Source: Hyphomicrobiales bacterium
GTDB taxonomy: Bacteria > Pseudomonadota > Alphaproteobacteria > Rhizobiales > Rhizobiaceae
Assembly (NCBI GenBank): GCA_003963455.1
Contig: RXJA01000296.1
Coordinates: 1 to 53,826 of the forward strand
Reading direction: 5' to 3'
DNA: 53,826 bases
The notes under the pieces are model-generated. The model ran no database searches. It was given only the letters and a program-made list of their open reading frames with translations, and was not told where the DNA came from. Shown here piece by piece: positions 1 through 8,494 of the stretch (positions are counted from its first letter, which is position 1; every line of letters begins with the position of its first letter). The position numbers and the translations under genes are program-made.

Positions 1-109
1 CGAGGCCAACCGCCGCCGGCTGATGTGCCTCTCGATGTTCTGGCACTTCCTCGACGTCGTCTGGATCGGCGTCTTCACCTTCGTCTATCTGATGGGGATG
101 CTGCGATGA
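1..109 (+). CDS. cyoC: Cytochrome o ubiquinol oxidase subunit III, C-terminal end (partial)
   Basis: Only the last 35 codons are in the window; the reading frame starts at base 2. The visible peptide contains [19 protein letters not shown] and ends GMLR. This is the last transmembrane helix of heme-copper oxidase subunit III, which supports assembly of the bo3-type quinol oxidase in the inner membrane. The stop codon overlaps the ATG of the next gene (ATGA at 106-109), as expected for translational coupling with cyoD. The cyoC assignment rests on the helix motif and on cyoD following directly. Confidence 0.85.
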   Translation, partial: EANRRRLMCLSMFWHFLDVVWIGVFTFVYLMGMLR

Positions 110-480
110 GCGCCCATGATCACGCCGGTCACGACCACGCCCATGGCGGCGCCGCGCACGGGTCGTTGAAGGGTCACCTGATCGGTTTCGTCCTGTCGGT
201 GATCCTCACCGCCATCCCGTTCTGGATGGTCATGACCGGCGCCATCGACAACAAGCAGGCCACGGCCATCATCATCATGGCCTTCGCGGTGGTGCAGATC
301 GTGGTCCACATGATCTTCTTCCTGCACATGAACCCCGCCTCGGAGGGCGGATGGTCGATGCTGGCGCTCATCTTCACGGTGATCCTCGTCGTCATCGTGC
401 TCAGCGGCTCGCTCTGGGTGATGTACCACCTCAACGCCAACATGATGCCGGGCCTCCACGAGATGCGGGAGATGCCATGA
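106..480 (+). CDS. cyoD: Cytochrome o ubiquinol oxidase subunit IV
   Basis: A protein of 124 residues. The start is the ATG overlapping the cyoC stop; an in-frame upstream ATG at 25 would run inside cyoC. A His-rich cytoplasmic N-terminus ([15 protein letters not shown]) is followed by three hydrophobic helices. The signature [14 protein letters not shown] is typical of bacterial quinol oxidase subunit IV, the small subunit that stabilises the bo3 complex. Length matches the family. The stop overlaps the start of the SURF1-like gene by ATGA, so cyoCD-SURF1-actSR appears to be one transcript. Confidence 0.92.
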   Translation: MSAHDHAGHDHAHGGAAHGSLKGHLIGFVLSVILTAIPFWMVMTGAIDNKQATAIIIMAFAVVQIVVHMIFFLHMNPASEGGWSMLALIFTVILVVIVLSGSLWVMYHLNANMMPGLHEMREMP

Positions 481-1304
481 GCCCCATTTCGGGCATGGGC
501 GTGTCGGGCGCGGGGAGGGCCAAATTCCGGACTGAAGGCACGATCGCCCAGGCAGGCACAGGCACTCATGCCGCGCCCTCGAAGGGCTCCGCGTCGCGCT
601 TCCTGCTTGTGCTGTCCGGGCTTCTCGGCATTCTGCTGTTTCTCGGGCTCGGCATTTGGCAGCTGGAAAGGCGGGTCTGGAAGCTCGACCTGATCGCCCG
701 CGTCGACCAGCGCATTCATGCTCTGGTCGTCGATGCGCCTGGCCCGCCGAGCTGGAACGGGTTGAGCGCGCCTGACTACGAATATCGCCATGTGCGCCTG
801 GCCGGCCGCTTCCTCGGCGGCGCCAACACGCTGGTGCAGGCGGTGACCGAGCTTGGCGGCGGCTATTGGGTGCTGACGCCGATGCGCGCCGACGGTGGTT
901 TCGTGGTCCTCGTCAACCGCGGCTTCATCCCGCAGGAGCGCAAGGCGGAGTTCGAGCGGGAAAGCGGCGGCTCCACCGCGCCGGCAGCCGTCGACGGGCT
1001 GCTGCGCGTCAGCGAGCCCGGTGGCGGCTTCCTGCGCAGCAACGATCCGGCGGCCAATCGCTGGTATTCGCGAGACGTCGTGGCAATCGCCAAGGCGCGC
1101 GGCCTGACCGATGTCGCGCCCTACTTCGTCGATGCCGGAGCCTCAGGCGCGCAAAGCTGGCCGCGCGGCGGGCTGACCGTCGTCAACTTCCGCAACAGTC
1201 ATCTTGTCTATGCCCTGACCTGGTTTGCCCTGGCAGTGATGCTGGCAATCGCTCTTGCCAGGCCGATCTTCACCAGCTGTCCGGGGCGGAGCGCCGCCAG
1301 ATGA
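477..1304 (+). CDS. SURF1-family cytochrome oxidase assembly factor
   Basis: A protein of 275 residues. A transmembrane helix follows a polar leader (FLLVLSGLLGILLFLGLGIWQLER), then comes a periplasmic domain, and a second helix lies near the C-terminus (LVYALTWFALAVMLAIALA). The GxWQLxR motif after helix 1, YEYRHVRLAGRF, the VLVNRGFIP strand and the terminal NxHLxYAxTWF motif are SURF1 hallmarks. SURF1/Shy1 proteins help insert heme a or o during terminal oxidase assembly. The gene lies directly after cyoD with overlapping start and stop, and its own stop overlaps the kinase ATG at 1301. A role in maturing the Cyo oxidase is inferred from this position. Confidence 0.9.
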   Translation: MSPISGMGVSGAGRAKFRTEGTIAQAGTGTHAAPSKGSASRFLLVLSGLLGILLFLGLGIWQLERRVWKLDLIARVDQRIHALVVDAPGPPSWNGLSAPDYEYRHVRLAGRFLGGANTLVQAVTELGGGYWVLTPMRADGGFVVLVNRGFIPQERKAEFERESGGSTAPAAVDGLLRVSEPGGGFLRSNDPAANRWYSRDVVAIAKARGLTDVAPYFVDAGASGAQSWPRGGLTVVNFRNSHLVYALTWFALAVMLAIALARPIFTSCPGRSAAR

Positions 1305-2650
1305 ACATCCCGCCCTCGCGGCTTCATCAGGGCAAACCGTTCCTGGCGGCTTCCCCTGGCGGCCAGGGCGCCGCCTCGAATTCCGACCTGACGAACAGGA
1401 AGAACCTGCTCCTGCTCGTCCAATTGCGCTGGCTGGCGGTGGCGGGGCAGGTGCTGACCATCCTGGTGGCGCAATACTGGTTCGCCATCCCGCTGCCGCT
1501 CGCCGAGATGGCCGGCGTGGTGCTTTTCCTCGTCGGCCTGAACATCTTCAGCCTGCTGGCCCTGCGCGGCAATCGCCGCATCTCCAACGCGCAGCTCTTC
1601 GTCGCGCTGAGCTTCGACATGGCGGCGTTGACCACCCAGCTTTACCTGAGCGGCGGCGCCTCGAACCCGTTCGTGTCGCTCTATCTGCTGCAGATCACGC
1701 TCGGAGCCGCGCTGCTGGCGCCATGGTCGACCTGGATCCTGGTGGTGGCGGCCTCGGCCTGCTTCGTCTTCCTCATCTTCGTTTTCCAGCCGATCGCCGT
1801 TCCGCATCAAGGCGGCAGCGACCTTCTCGCCTTGCATCTGCGCGGCATGTTCATCTGCTTCGTGCTGGCGGCCGGCCTGATCGTGATCTTCATGACGCGC
1901 ATCAACCGCAACCTGCGCGAGCGCGATGCCTATCTCGCCGGCCTGCGCCAGCGCTCGGCCGAGGAGGACCATATCGTGCGCATGGGCCTGCTGGCCTCGG
2001 GCGCCGCGCATGAACTCGGCACGCCGCTCTCGACCATATCGGTCATCCTGTCCGACTGGCGCCAGATGCGCGGCGTCAAGCGCAACCGCGAGCTTTCCGG
2101 GGACGTGGCCGAGATGCAGGCGCAGGTCGAGCGCTGCAAAAGCATCGTCACCGGCATCCTGATGTCCTCCGGCCAGGCGCGGGGCGAAGGCACGATCCGC
2201 ACCACGATCCGCCACTTCCTCGACGATCTCATCCAGGAATGGCGTGTCAGCCGCCAGCCCTTCAAGCTGGATTACAGCAACGGTTTCGAGCCGGACGAGC
2301 AGATCGTGTCCGACACGGCGCTGAAGCAGGTGATCTTCAACGTGCTCGACAATGCGCAGGAAGCATCGCACGATTGGGTAAGCATTACCGCCGAGCGGCA
2401 GGAAGAGAAGCTGGTGCTGTCCATCGAGGATCGCGGACCGGGTTTCGACAAGGATATTTTGGTCGCGCTCGGCCAGCCCTATATGTCGAGCAAGGGGCGA
2501 CCGGGCGGTGGCCTGGGCCTGTTCCTGGTGTTCAATGTGGTGCGCAAGCTCGGAGGCGACGTTTTGGCGCGAAACATGGCAAATGGCGCCTGTGTTACGC
2601 TTTCGCTGCCGCTGGCGGCGCTGACCGATGGAGGCGATCATGAAGCCTGA
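1301..2650 (+). CDS. actS: Redox-sensing histidine kinase, ActS/RegB/PrrB family
   Basis: A protein of 449 residues starting at the ATG that overlaps the SURF1 stop. About six membrane helices span residues 35-200. The GGASNPF motif at 118-124 matches the quinone-sensing motif of RegB. The H-box is AAHELGTPLS with the phospho-acceptor His237. Cys279 in the following helix (VERCKS) is placed like the redox-active cysteine of RegB. The ATPase part has an N box (FNVLDNAQEAS), G1 (EDRGPGF) and G2 (GGGLGLFL). RegB-type kinases sense the redox state of the quinone pool, which fits a position behind a quinol oxidase. The stop overlaps the actR start. Confidence 0.93.
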   Translation: MNIPPSRLHQGKPFLAASPGGQGAASNSDLTNRKNLLLLVQLRWLAVAGQVLTILVAQYWFAIPLPLAEMAGVVLFLVGLNIFSLLALRGNRRISNAQLFVALSFDMAALTTQLYLSGGASNPFVSLYLLQITLGAALLAPWSTWILVVAASACFVFLIFVFQPIAVPHQGGSDLLALHLRGMFICFVLAAGLIVIFMTRINRNLRERDAYLAGLRQRSAEEDHIVRMGLLASGAAHELGTPLSTISVILSDWRQMRGVKRNRELSGDVAEMQAQVERCKSIVTGILMSSGQARGEGTIRTTIRHFLDDLIQEWRVSRQPFKLDYSNGFEPDEQIVSDTALKQVIFNVLDNAQEASHDWVSITAERQEEKLVLSIEDRGPGFDKDILVALGQPYMSSKGRPGGGLGLFLVFNVVRKLGGDVLARNMANGACVTLSLPLAALTDGGDHEA

Positions 2651-3173
2651 TCGATCCTTGTTCGTCGTCGAGGACGACGCGACTTTCGCGCGAACGCTCA
2701 AACGCTCCTTTGAGAAGCGCGACTACGACGTCGTGGTCTGCCACGACCGCGAGGCGCTGCTCGCCGCGCTGGAAACCGCCGTTCCGGCATATGCCGTCGT
2801 CGACCTCAAGCTCGGGGTGGGATCGGGTCTGGAATGCGTCAAGCTTTTGAGCGCCCGCGACCCGTCGATGCGGATCGTCGTATTGACCGGATTTGCCAGC
2901 ATCGCCACGGCGGTCGAGGCGATCAAGCTCGGCGCGTGCCACTACCTGGCCAAACCCGCCAACACCGACGATATCGAAGCCGCCTTCGGCCGCGCCGAGG
3001 GCGACGTTTCAGTGCAGCTCACCAGCCGCCCCACCTCGATCAAGAACCTCGAATGGGAGCGCATCCACGAAACGCTGGTCGAGACCGGCTTCAACATCTC
3101 CGAAGCCGCGCGCCGGCTGGGCCTGCACAGGCGCACGCTCGCCCGCAAGCTCGAGAAGCGCGTGGTGCAATAG
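2640..3173 (+). CDS. actR: Redox response regulator, ActR/RegA/PrrA family
   Basis: A protein of 177 residues. The ATG at 2640 is preferred over the in-frame ATG at 2628 because GGAGG at 2630-2634 sits just upstream and the product then begins MKPDRSLFVVEDD like other family members. The receiver domain has the acidic pair EDD at 11-13, phospho-acceptor Asp55 (AVVDLKLG), a conserved Thr (VLTGFAS) and Lys (YLAKPAN). The C-terminal Fis-like helix-turn-helix (NISEAARRLGLHRRTLARKL) is nearly invariant in RegA/PrrA/ActR. It is the partner of ActS, overlapping it by 11 bp, and the probable redox regulator of oxidase and other genes. Confidence 0.93.
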   Translation: MKPDRSLFVVEDDATFARTLKRSFEKRDYDVVVCHDREALLAALETAVPAYAVVDLKLGVGSGLECVKLLSARDPSMRIVVLTGFASIATAVEAIKLGACHYLAKPANTDDIEAAFGRAEGDVSVQLTSRPTSIKNLEWERIHETLVETGFNISEAARRLGLHRRTLARKLEKRVVQ

Positions 3174-3215
3174 CCGCCAGGGCAACCGCCGAACGGGAAA
3201 GAGCGCCCGGCGCGG

Positions 3216-5183
3216 TCAGGCGTTGGCCGCGGCGCCGTCGGCCCGCTCGCCGGAACCTTCGGCGGCCGGCGGTTCCCTCAGGCTGATCAACTCAGCCACG
3301 TCGACGATCTTCAGCTCACCTGCCACGCCAAGCGCATCGGTGGCGGCGGTGTACATCACCTTGTCCTTGGGGCAGGCGACGACGAACATGCCGACGCCCA
3401 GGCCGAGCGCCTCGCGGATGCGGTTTTCGCTGGGGCGTTCCTTGACGCCGTCGTCGCCCTGCCAGATGCGGCCGCCGCCGGCGCCGCAGCAGAAGGAATT
3501 CTCGCGGCAGCGCGGCATGTCATGAAGAGTATAGCCCGCCGCCCTGATGAGGTCGCGCGGGGCGTCGAAGCCGCCATTGTAGCGGCCGAGATAGCAGGGA
3601 TCGTGATAGGTCACCAACGCGCCGCCGGCCGGGGCGATGTCGAGCTTGCCCGCCGCGACCAGCTCGGCAAGCAGCGCAGTATAGTGAAGCACTTCGAACT
3701 CCGCGCCAAAATGACGGTAGTCGTTCTTCAGCGCGTTCAGGCTGTGCGGATCCGTGGTGACGATGCGGTTGAAGCTGCATTCGCGGATCGCGTCGATGTT
3801 GGATTGGGCAAGCGTCTCGAACAGGCCTTCCTCGCCGGCGCGACGGACGTCATTGCCGCTGTTGCGCTCGGCATCGAACAAAATGCCGAAATCGACGCCG
3901 GCGGCCGTGAAAAGCTCGGCCACCTTGCGGGTCACATCCTGGACGCGCGGATCGTAGGAGGCGTAGTCGCCGACGAACCACAGCACGTCGACTGCTTCGC
4001 TGCGCGCGTCCTTGACCGGGAAGCCGAGCTCCTTCGTCCAGCGCGCGCGCATCTTGGACGGCTTGCCCATCGAGTTCCCGAGGCGCGTGAGGTTGGACAG
4101 CGCGTCCTGCAGCATGGGGCTGACATGGCCTTCATCGACAAGATGGCGCCGCATGTCGATGATCTTGGGCAAATGCTCGATCTCGACCGGGCAGGCCTCC
4201 ATGCAGGCGCGGCAGGTCGTGCAGGCCCACAGCGTTTCTTCGGCGATGACGCCGCCGACCAGAGGGCCGGACGCATCGTTCGCCAGCGCGTCGCGCATGT
4301 CGGTGATCAGCATCTTCGGGCTGAGGGGCAGGCCCGAGGCATAGGCTGGGCAGACCGCCTGGCAGCGTCCGCATTCCGTGCAGGACAGGAGATCGAGCGT
4401 CTGCTTCCAGTCGAATTGGGCGAGCGATGCAACGCCCGGATTCTCGCGCTCGGAAGGCACGGCCGGCGCGGTGCCGACGGGTTCGAGGCTGCGAAAATAG
4501 ATGTTCGGCGCGGCCAGGAACATGTGCCGGTGTTTCGAGCCCGGAATATAGACCAGGAAGGCGAGGATGGCGCCGATATGGATCCAGTAGGCGACCCGCT
4601 CCGCCGGATGGGCTGGAAGGTGCAGGGCACGAAGCAGGTCGGCGACCAGTGACGCGACCGGCCGCCATGACCCGTCGGCGCCGTCGACGATCCGCGCCCC
4701 GGCTTCGATCAGCAAGGACGAGACGATGAGCAGGATCAGCACATAGATGATCGCCGCGTCCGATCCGCTCGAACCCTTGAAGCGCGCAGGCTTCAAGACG
4801 TAGCGCTGGTAGACGGCCAGGCCGAGGCCCAGCAGCATCAGCACCGCGAACAGATCCTGCAGCAGGGCGATCCAGCTGTCGCCGCCGATCGGCGCCAGCG
4901 AAAAGCCGGGGAACAGGCGCGAGCCGAAAGCCTCGATCGTGACGGTGAACAGGACGAAGAACGAAACGAAGATCAGCGCGTGCAGGATCCCCGACAGCGG
5001 CCTGCGCAGCATCTTGCGGTGCAGGCCGATCGCGATGGCGACGCCCTCCAGGCGGCGCCAGGGCTGGTCGAACCGGCTTGCGCCCGGCGCCTGCGCCAGC
5101 GCGGCGATGTAGCGGCGGGACCGCCAAACCGTCAGCGCGACTGCCGCCAGCGTGACGAACCACAGTATGGGCGTTTCGCTCAT
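3216..5183 (-). CDS. Membrane iron-sulfur protein linking ETF to quinone (EtfD/DgcB-like)
   Basis: A protein of 655 residues. The N-terminal third holds several hydrophobic helices like the NarI/heterodisulfide-reductase membrane domain. Two ferredoxin-type [4Fe-4S] motifs follow: CTECGRCQAVCP (Cys268-278) and CTTCRACMEACP (Cys321-331). The C-terminal half has CCG-type cysteine motifs (DPCYLGR and CRENSFCCGAGGG). This is the layout of EtfD of actinobacteria and DgcB of dimethylglycine catabolism, proteins thought to take electrons from an ETF or flavoenzyme and pass them to quinone. It lies one base after etfA in the same operon, which supports an ETF:quinone oxidoreductase role. The dehydrogenase partner is not in this operon. 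Confidence 0.85.
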   Translation of the reverse strand: MSETPILWFVTLAAVALTVWRSRRYIAALAQAPGASRFDQPWRRLEGVAIAIGLHRKMLRRPLSGILHALIFVSFFVLFTVTIEAFGSRLFPGFSLAPIGGDSWIALLQDLFAVLMLLGLGLAVYQRYVLKPARFKGSSGSDAAIIYVLILLIVSSLLIEAGARIVDGADGSWRPVASLVADLLRALHLPAHPAERVAYWIHIGAILAFLVYIPGSKHRHMFLAAPNIYFRSLEPVGTAPAVPSERENPGVASLAQFDWKQTLDLLSCTECGRCQAVCPAYASGLPLSPKMLITDMRDALANDASGPLVGGVIAEETLWACTTCRACMEACPVEIEHLPKIIDMRRHLVDEGHVSPMLQDALSNLTRLGNSMGKPSKMRARWTKELGFPVKDARSEAVDVLWFVGDYASYDPRVQDVTRKVAELFTAAGVDFGILFDAERNSGNDVRRAGEEGLFETLAQSNIDAIRECSFNRIVTTDPHSLNALKNDYRHFGAEFEVLHYTALLAELVAAGKLDIAPAGGALVTYHDPCYLGRYNGGFDAPRDLIRAAGYTLHDMPRCRENSFCCGAGGGRIWQGDDGVKERPSENRIREALGLGVGMFVVACPKDKVMYTAATDALGVAGELKIVDVAELISLREPPAAEGSGERADGAAANA

Positions 5184-5184
5184 A

Positions 5185-6153
5185 TCAGCGGCCGGACGCC
5201 GCCTGCAGCCGCTCGCTCAGATTCGCGACGAGATCGAACAGGTCGCAAGTCGCGCCGAAATGCGCGACGTTGAAGATCGGCGCCTTGGGATCGGTGTTCA
5301 CGGCGATGATGAGGTCCGACTTCGACATGCCTTCGAGGTGTTCCGGAGCGCCTGATACGCCGAGGGCCAAATAGAGCTTCGGCTTGACCTTCTGGCCGGA
5401 TTTGCCGACCTGCCGCACCTTCGGCAGCCAGCCGCTGTCCACCACAGGACGGCTGCCGGCGATCTCAGCGCCAAGGATGTCCGCGAGACCGCGCGCTATG
5501 TCGATGCTGGCCTCGTCGCCGATGCCGCGGCCGACGCAGACGATCCGCTCCGCCGTCGTGAGGTCGACGCTATCATAGTCGGGAACGTCGACGCCGACGA
5601 GCCGGACCTTGCCTTGGGCCACGACGGCCGCGGCGTCGCAATGCTGCAGCTTGGACGGATCGACGGCGCGCCGCTCGGCCTCGGCGAAGGCGCCGGGATT
5701 GACCATCAGGATGGCCGGCAGGGGCACGCTGCATTCGGCCAGGATCTTGCCGCCATAAACCTGCGCGACGACGGTCAACTGGTCGCCGTCACGCCGAATT
5801 TCGTTGACGTAGGAGACCAGCGGCCAACCGGTGCGCGCCGCGAGATCGCCGGCGACGTCGAGCCCGTTGGCGGAATAGGGCACCAGCACCAGGCCGGGCT
5901 CTTCGGCCGCAACGGTGTCCTTGAGCAGCCGAGCGTAAGATTCGGCGGCGATAAGCTGGGAACCGCTGGCACTTGCCGCGACGAGCCTGTCCGCGGCGCC
6001 GAGGTTTGCGACGGCGGGCTCCAGTTCCTGGCCGGCGAAGAAAGCGACAACCTCGTCGCCGGCCATGCCGGCCGCGCGCGCCGCGGTGATCATTTCCAGC
6101 GAAAAGGGCTCTATCTTGCCGAATGAGCCTTCCGTGCAGGCGACAATCCGCAT
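5185..6153 (-). CDS. etfA: Electron transfer flavoprotein alpha subunit
   Basis: A protein of 322 residues. The N-terminal domain pairs with EtfB. The C-terminal FAD domain carries the family signature from about residue 250: SGAPEHLEGM, then DLIIAVNTDPKAPIF and the terminal GATCDLFDLVANL. The RIVCVGRGIG and PVVDSGWLPKVRQVG segments are also typical. EtfA binds the redox-active FAD and accepts electrons from acyl-CoA or N-methyl dehydrogenases. It is separated by 3 bp from etfB and 1 bp from the EtfD-like gene, so the three are surely co-transcribed. It may serve the acyl-CoA dehydrogenase at 49997-51154, which appears to share its regulator. Confidence 0.93.
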   Translation of the reverse strand: MRIVACTEGSFGKIEPFSLEMITAARAAGMAGDEVVAFFAGQELEPAVANLGAADRLVAASASGSQLIAAESYARLLKDTVAAEEPGLVLVPYSANGLDVAGDLAARTGWPLVSYVNEIRRDGDQLTVVAQVYGGKILAECSVPLPAILMVNPGAFAEAERRAVDPSKLQHCDAAAVVAQGKVRLVGVDVPDYDSVDLTTAERIVCVGRGIGDEASIDIARGLADILGAEIAGSRPVVDSGWLPKVRQVGKSGQKVKPKLYLALGVSGAPEHLEGMSKSDLIIAVNTDPKAPIFNVAHFGATCDLFDLVANLSERLQAASGR

Positions 6154-6156
6154 CGC

Positions 6157-6921
6157 TCAAACTCCTGCAAAGCCTTTGGCCGCCAGGATGCTGGCCAGCC
6201 GGTCGGCGACATTTTCGGGATTGTCTCCGAGATTTTCGCCGCTGCCGCGCTGTCCGGGCAATCTTAGCGCGACGATCTCGGCCGATCTATCGAACACGAC
6301 AGGTTCGGACGGCGCCTTGCCTATGGCCGTCTTCGACGCCTCCCGCAGCTTGGAGCCCGAAACATAGCGCGGCGCCTTGGACGCGGTCTGCACGCCGATC
6401 ACCGCCGGCAGCGCGATCTCGTATGTCGCGGCGATGCCGCCGCCGCGCTCCTGCGTCACGCGAAGCGCCGAGGCCTCGATGCCTACCCGGCTGGACCCGG
6501 AGACATGCGGCCAGCCGAGCAGGGCGCCGGCATAGGGCACGAGCTGGCCGAAGAGATCCTCGGTCGACTGGACGCCACAAAGGACGAGATCGGCGGCCTT
6601 GGAGCGGGCGAGCGCGACGATGGAACCGGCAATCGCTCGCGAGTCGATCATGCCATCCCCTTCGGCCCCGAGCGCGATCGCCTCGTCCGCACCGCGGGCA
6701 ACCGCCATTTGCAGCACACGGTTGTTTCCCTCGCCGATGGCGACGGCCACGACCGTCGCGCCAGCGGCTTCCTTCAGCAGGATCGCCTCCTCCAGCGCAT
6801 GGTCGTCGAAATCGTTGAGCTGGAAATCCAGCCACTCGCGGTCGATACCGTGTCCGTCGCCCGTCAGGTCGAGCTCGCCCGCGGAATCCGGAATCATTCG
6901 CAGCACAACGAGAATTTTCAA
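6157..6921 (-). CDS. etfB: Electron transfer flavoprotein beta subunit
   Basis: A protein of 254 residues beginning MKILVVLRMIPD. The start codon is TTG (complement of 6919-6921), chosen because GGAGG lies about 8 bases upstream on the minus strand and the N-terminus fits the family. The ETF beta fold is visible in VVAVAIGEGNNRVLQMAVARGAD, the AMP-binding region, and DLVLCGVQSTEDLFGQL. EtfB binds structural AMP and docks the dehydrogenase. It is the first gene of etfB-etfA-etfD. The promoter must lie in the 291-bp spacer shared with the divergent ABC operon, which holds a near-perfect palindrome at 7009-7025. Confidence 0.92.
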   Translation of the reverse strand: MKILVVLRMIPDSAGELDLTGDGHGIDREWLDFQLNDFDDHALEEAILLKEAAGATVVAVAIGEGNNRVLQMAVARGADEAIALGAEGDGMIDSRAIAGSIVALARSKAADLVLCGVQSTEDLFGQLVPYAGALLGWPHVSGSSRVGIEASALRVTQERGGGIAATYEIALPAVIGVQTASKAPRYVSGSKLREASKTAIGKAPSEPVVFDRSAEIVALRLPGQRGSGENLGDNPENVADRLASILAAKGFAGV

Positions 6922-7008
6922 GGGTCGATCCTCCCCGGGCGTACCTCAGGCTCCCGATACCTGCGGCCTATTAGATCGCAACCGTTGCCGTGCCCAATCG
7001 AGAAAATC

Positions 7009-7025
7009 GTAATAGCAGCTATTAC
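7009..7025. promoter_or_regulatory. 17-bp palindromic operator, probable LysR-type site
   Basis: GTAATAGCAGCTATTAC is a perfect inverted repeat around a central A. Its core ATAGCAGCTAT (7012-7022) differs by one base from ATAACAGCTAT found in two other divergent spacers. It lies about 88 bp upstream of etfB and about 188 bp upstream of the SBP gene at 7213, so it could control both. A shorter palindrome ATAGACTAT at 7136-7144 sits in an AT-rich stretch (7110-7160) that probably contains the plus-strand promoter. Binding by a LysR protein is inferred. Confidence 0.6.
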
Positions 7026-7212
7026 AACTCAGGTGATTGACCTTCGCGGCGATGCGTCCGCTAATCCGAAGCGTTGGGAGGCTTGGGCAACCGGCTGTCA
7101 CCGGACGTCCTGTATTTTTCGATATAAATTGCAAAATAGACTATAAATTATCCAATTTTTACTTGGGGTAGGAGCAATCGGCACCCAAAAAGGTGACCAG
7201 GAGGAGGAAGGT

Positions 7213-8418
7213 ATGACTATAAAGAGCATCTTGGATCAAAAAATATCTCGTGCGAGCTTCATCCGCAAGGCGCCTGCCGCCTTGGCGGCCGCCGGCGCCG
7301 TCTCGACCCTGGGACTCGGCGCGACTGAACCCGCCGCCGCGGAGGAAACCAAGCCCGGTTATTACGGCGTGCCGCGGACCTGGATCTGGAACCCGAACGC
7401 CAATTCGATGGTCGACACCTCGAAGTGGAAGAAGCAAGGGCCCTATACGATCGGTTTCTCCAACGCCTCGATATCGAATGCCTGGCGCGTGGCGTTCCAG
7501 CATGGCGTGTTCTGGGCCGCCGGCCAGCACCGCGACGAGATCGCTCACCTTCTGGCGACGGATGCCAATGACGATCCCTCGAAGCAGATCGCCGATATCC
7601 AGGACCTGATCAGCCAGGGCGTCGACGTGTTGCTGGTCGCCGCCGCCACGGAAGACGCGCTGGACTCGGTCGTCGGACGCGCCATGGAGCAGGGCATTCC
7701 CGTCATCATGGTCGACCGCAAGGTGAAGACGGCGAGCAATTACATCACCTACATCACCGCCTCGGACTGGGCGCTCGGTCGTCTGGAAGCCCTGTGGCTA
7801 TGCGAGACGCTCGGCGGAAAGGGCAACATCGTCATGCTGCCCGGCATCGCCGGCTCGAGCGTCGCCGAAATCCGCATCAAGGCGAATGAGGAGGTGTTCG
7901 GCAAATTCCCCGGCATCAAGGTGCTGGAGAAGCAATATTGCGACTGGAACCCCGCGACCGGCAAATCAGTGATGGCCGCACTCATCCAGAAGCACGGCAA
8001 GGAGATCAACGGCGTGCTCGCCGACAGCGCGCTGCAGGGCTCGGGCGCCATCCAGGCCTTCCTTGCGGCGGGCTACAAGGACGGCGAAATTCCGCCGATG
8101 ACCGGTGGCGACATCGCCTTGATGTATCAGCTCGCCTCGCAGCACAACATCAAGATGGTCGGCATCGACTATCCGACCTCGATGGGCATCACAGGCATCG
8201 AGACGGTGCTCGACGTCATGAAGGGCATCCCGGTTCCCGAAAAGGTCGAGGTCAGCTTCAACGTGGTGACGTCGCCCGGAGCCGACACGGTTTCGGTCAA
8301 GGGTGACCGGCACCTCCTCGACCATGTCAGCATGAGCGACCCGGGCGACCTGTCGCCGAGCAATGGCTTGCCGGCCGGATACAATCCGAGCACGTTCAAG
8401 CCCGATTATCCGAAGTAA
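7213..8418 (+). CDS. Sugar-type ABC transporter substrate-binding protein
   Basis: A protein of 401 residues of the periplasmic-binding type 1 (RbsB-like) fold: YTIGFSNASISNAWRVAFQHG, DPSKQIADIQDLISQGVDVLLV, GIPVIMVDR and the late MVGIDYPTSMG. A strong Shine-Dalgarno sequence (AGGAGGAAGG) precedes the ATG. The N-terminus is 30-45 residues long and looks like a Tat leader (SRASFIRKA, then an Ala-rich stretch and AEE) but has Arg-Ala in place of the twin arginine, so the export route is unclear. It is the first gene of an operon with one double ATPase and two permeases. The ligand is unknown; the downstream oxidoreductases and lactonase suggest a sugar, polyol or related alcohol. Confidence 0.88.
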   Translation: MTIKSILDQKISRASFIRKAPAALAAAGAVSTLGLGATEPAAAEETKPGYYGVPRTWIWNPNANSMVDTSKWKKQGPYTIGFSNASISNAWRVAFQHGVFWAAGQHRDEIAHLLATDANDDPSKQIADIQDLISQGVDVLLVAAATEDALDSVVGRAMEQGIPVIMVDRKVKTASNYITYITASDWALGRLEALWLCETLGGKGNIVMLPGIAGSSVAEIRIKANEEVFGKFPGIKVLEKQYCDWNPATGKSVMAALIQKHGKEINGVLADSALQGSGAIQAFLAAGYKDGEIPPMTGGDIALMYQLASQHNIKMVGIDYPTSMGITGIETVLDVMKGIPVPEKVEVSFNVVTSPGADTVSVKGDRHLLDHVSMSDPGDLSPSNGLPAGYNPSTFKPDYPK

Positions 8419-8432
8419 GCCTCCCAGCCTGA

Positions 8433-8466
8433 CCAGGGTGTGCGCTCCTTCGGACGCACACCCTGG
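8433..8466 (+). other. Intercistronic stem-loop after the SBP gene
   Basis: CCAGGGTGTGCG (8433-8444) pairs perfectly with CGCACACCCTGG (8455-8466). The loop can form an inner TCC/GGA pair. It begins 14 bases after the SBP stop and 28 bases before the ATPase start, and no T-run follows. Such hairpins behind binding-protein genes commonly stabilise the SBP message or lower downstream expression. Confidence 0.75.
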
Positions 8467-8494
8467 CGTAACCGGAATTTCGAGCATCGGATAA

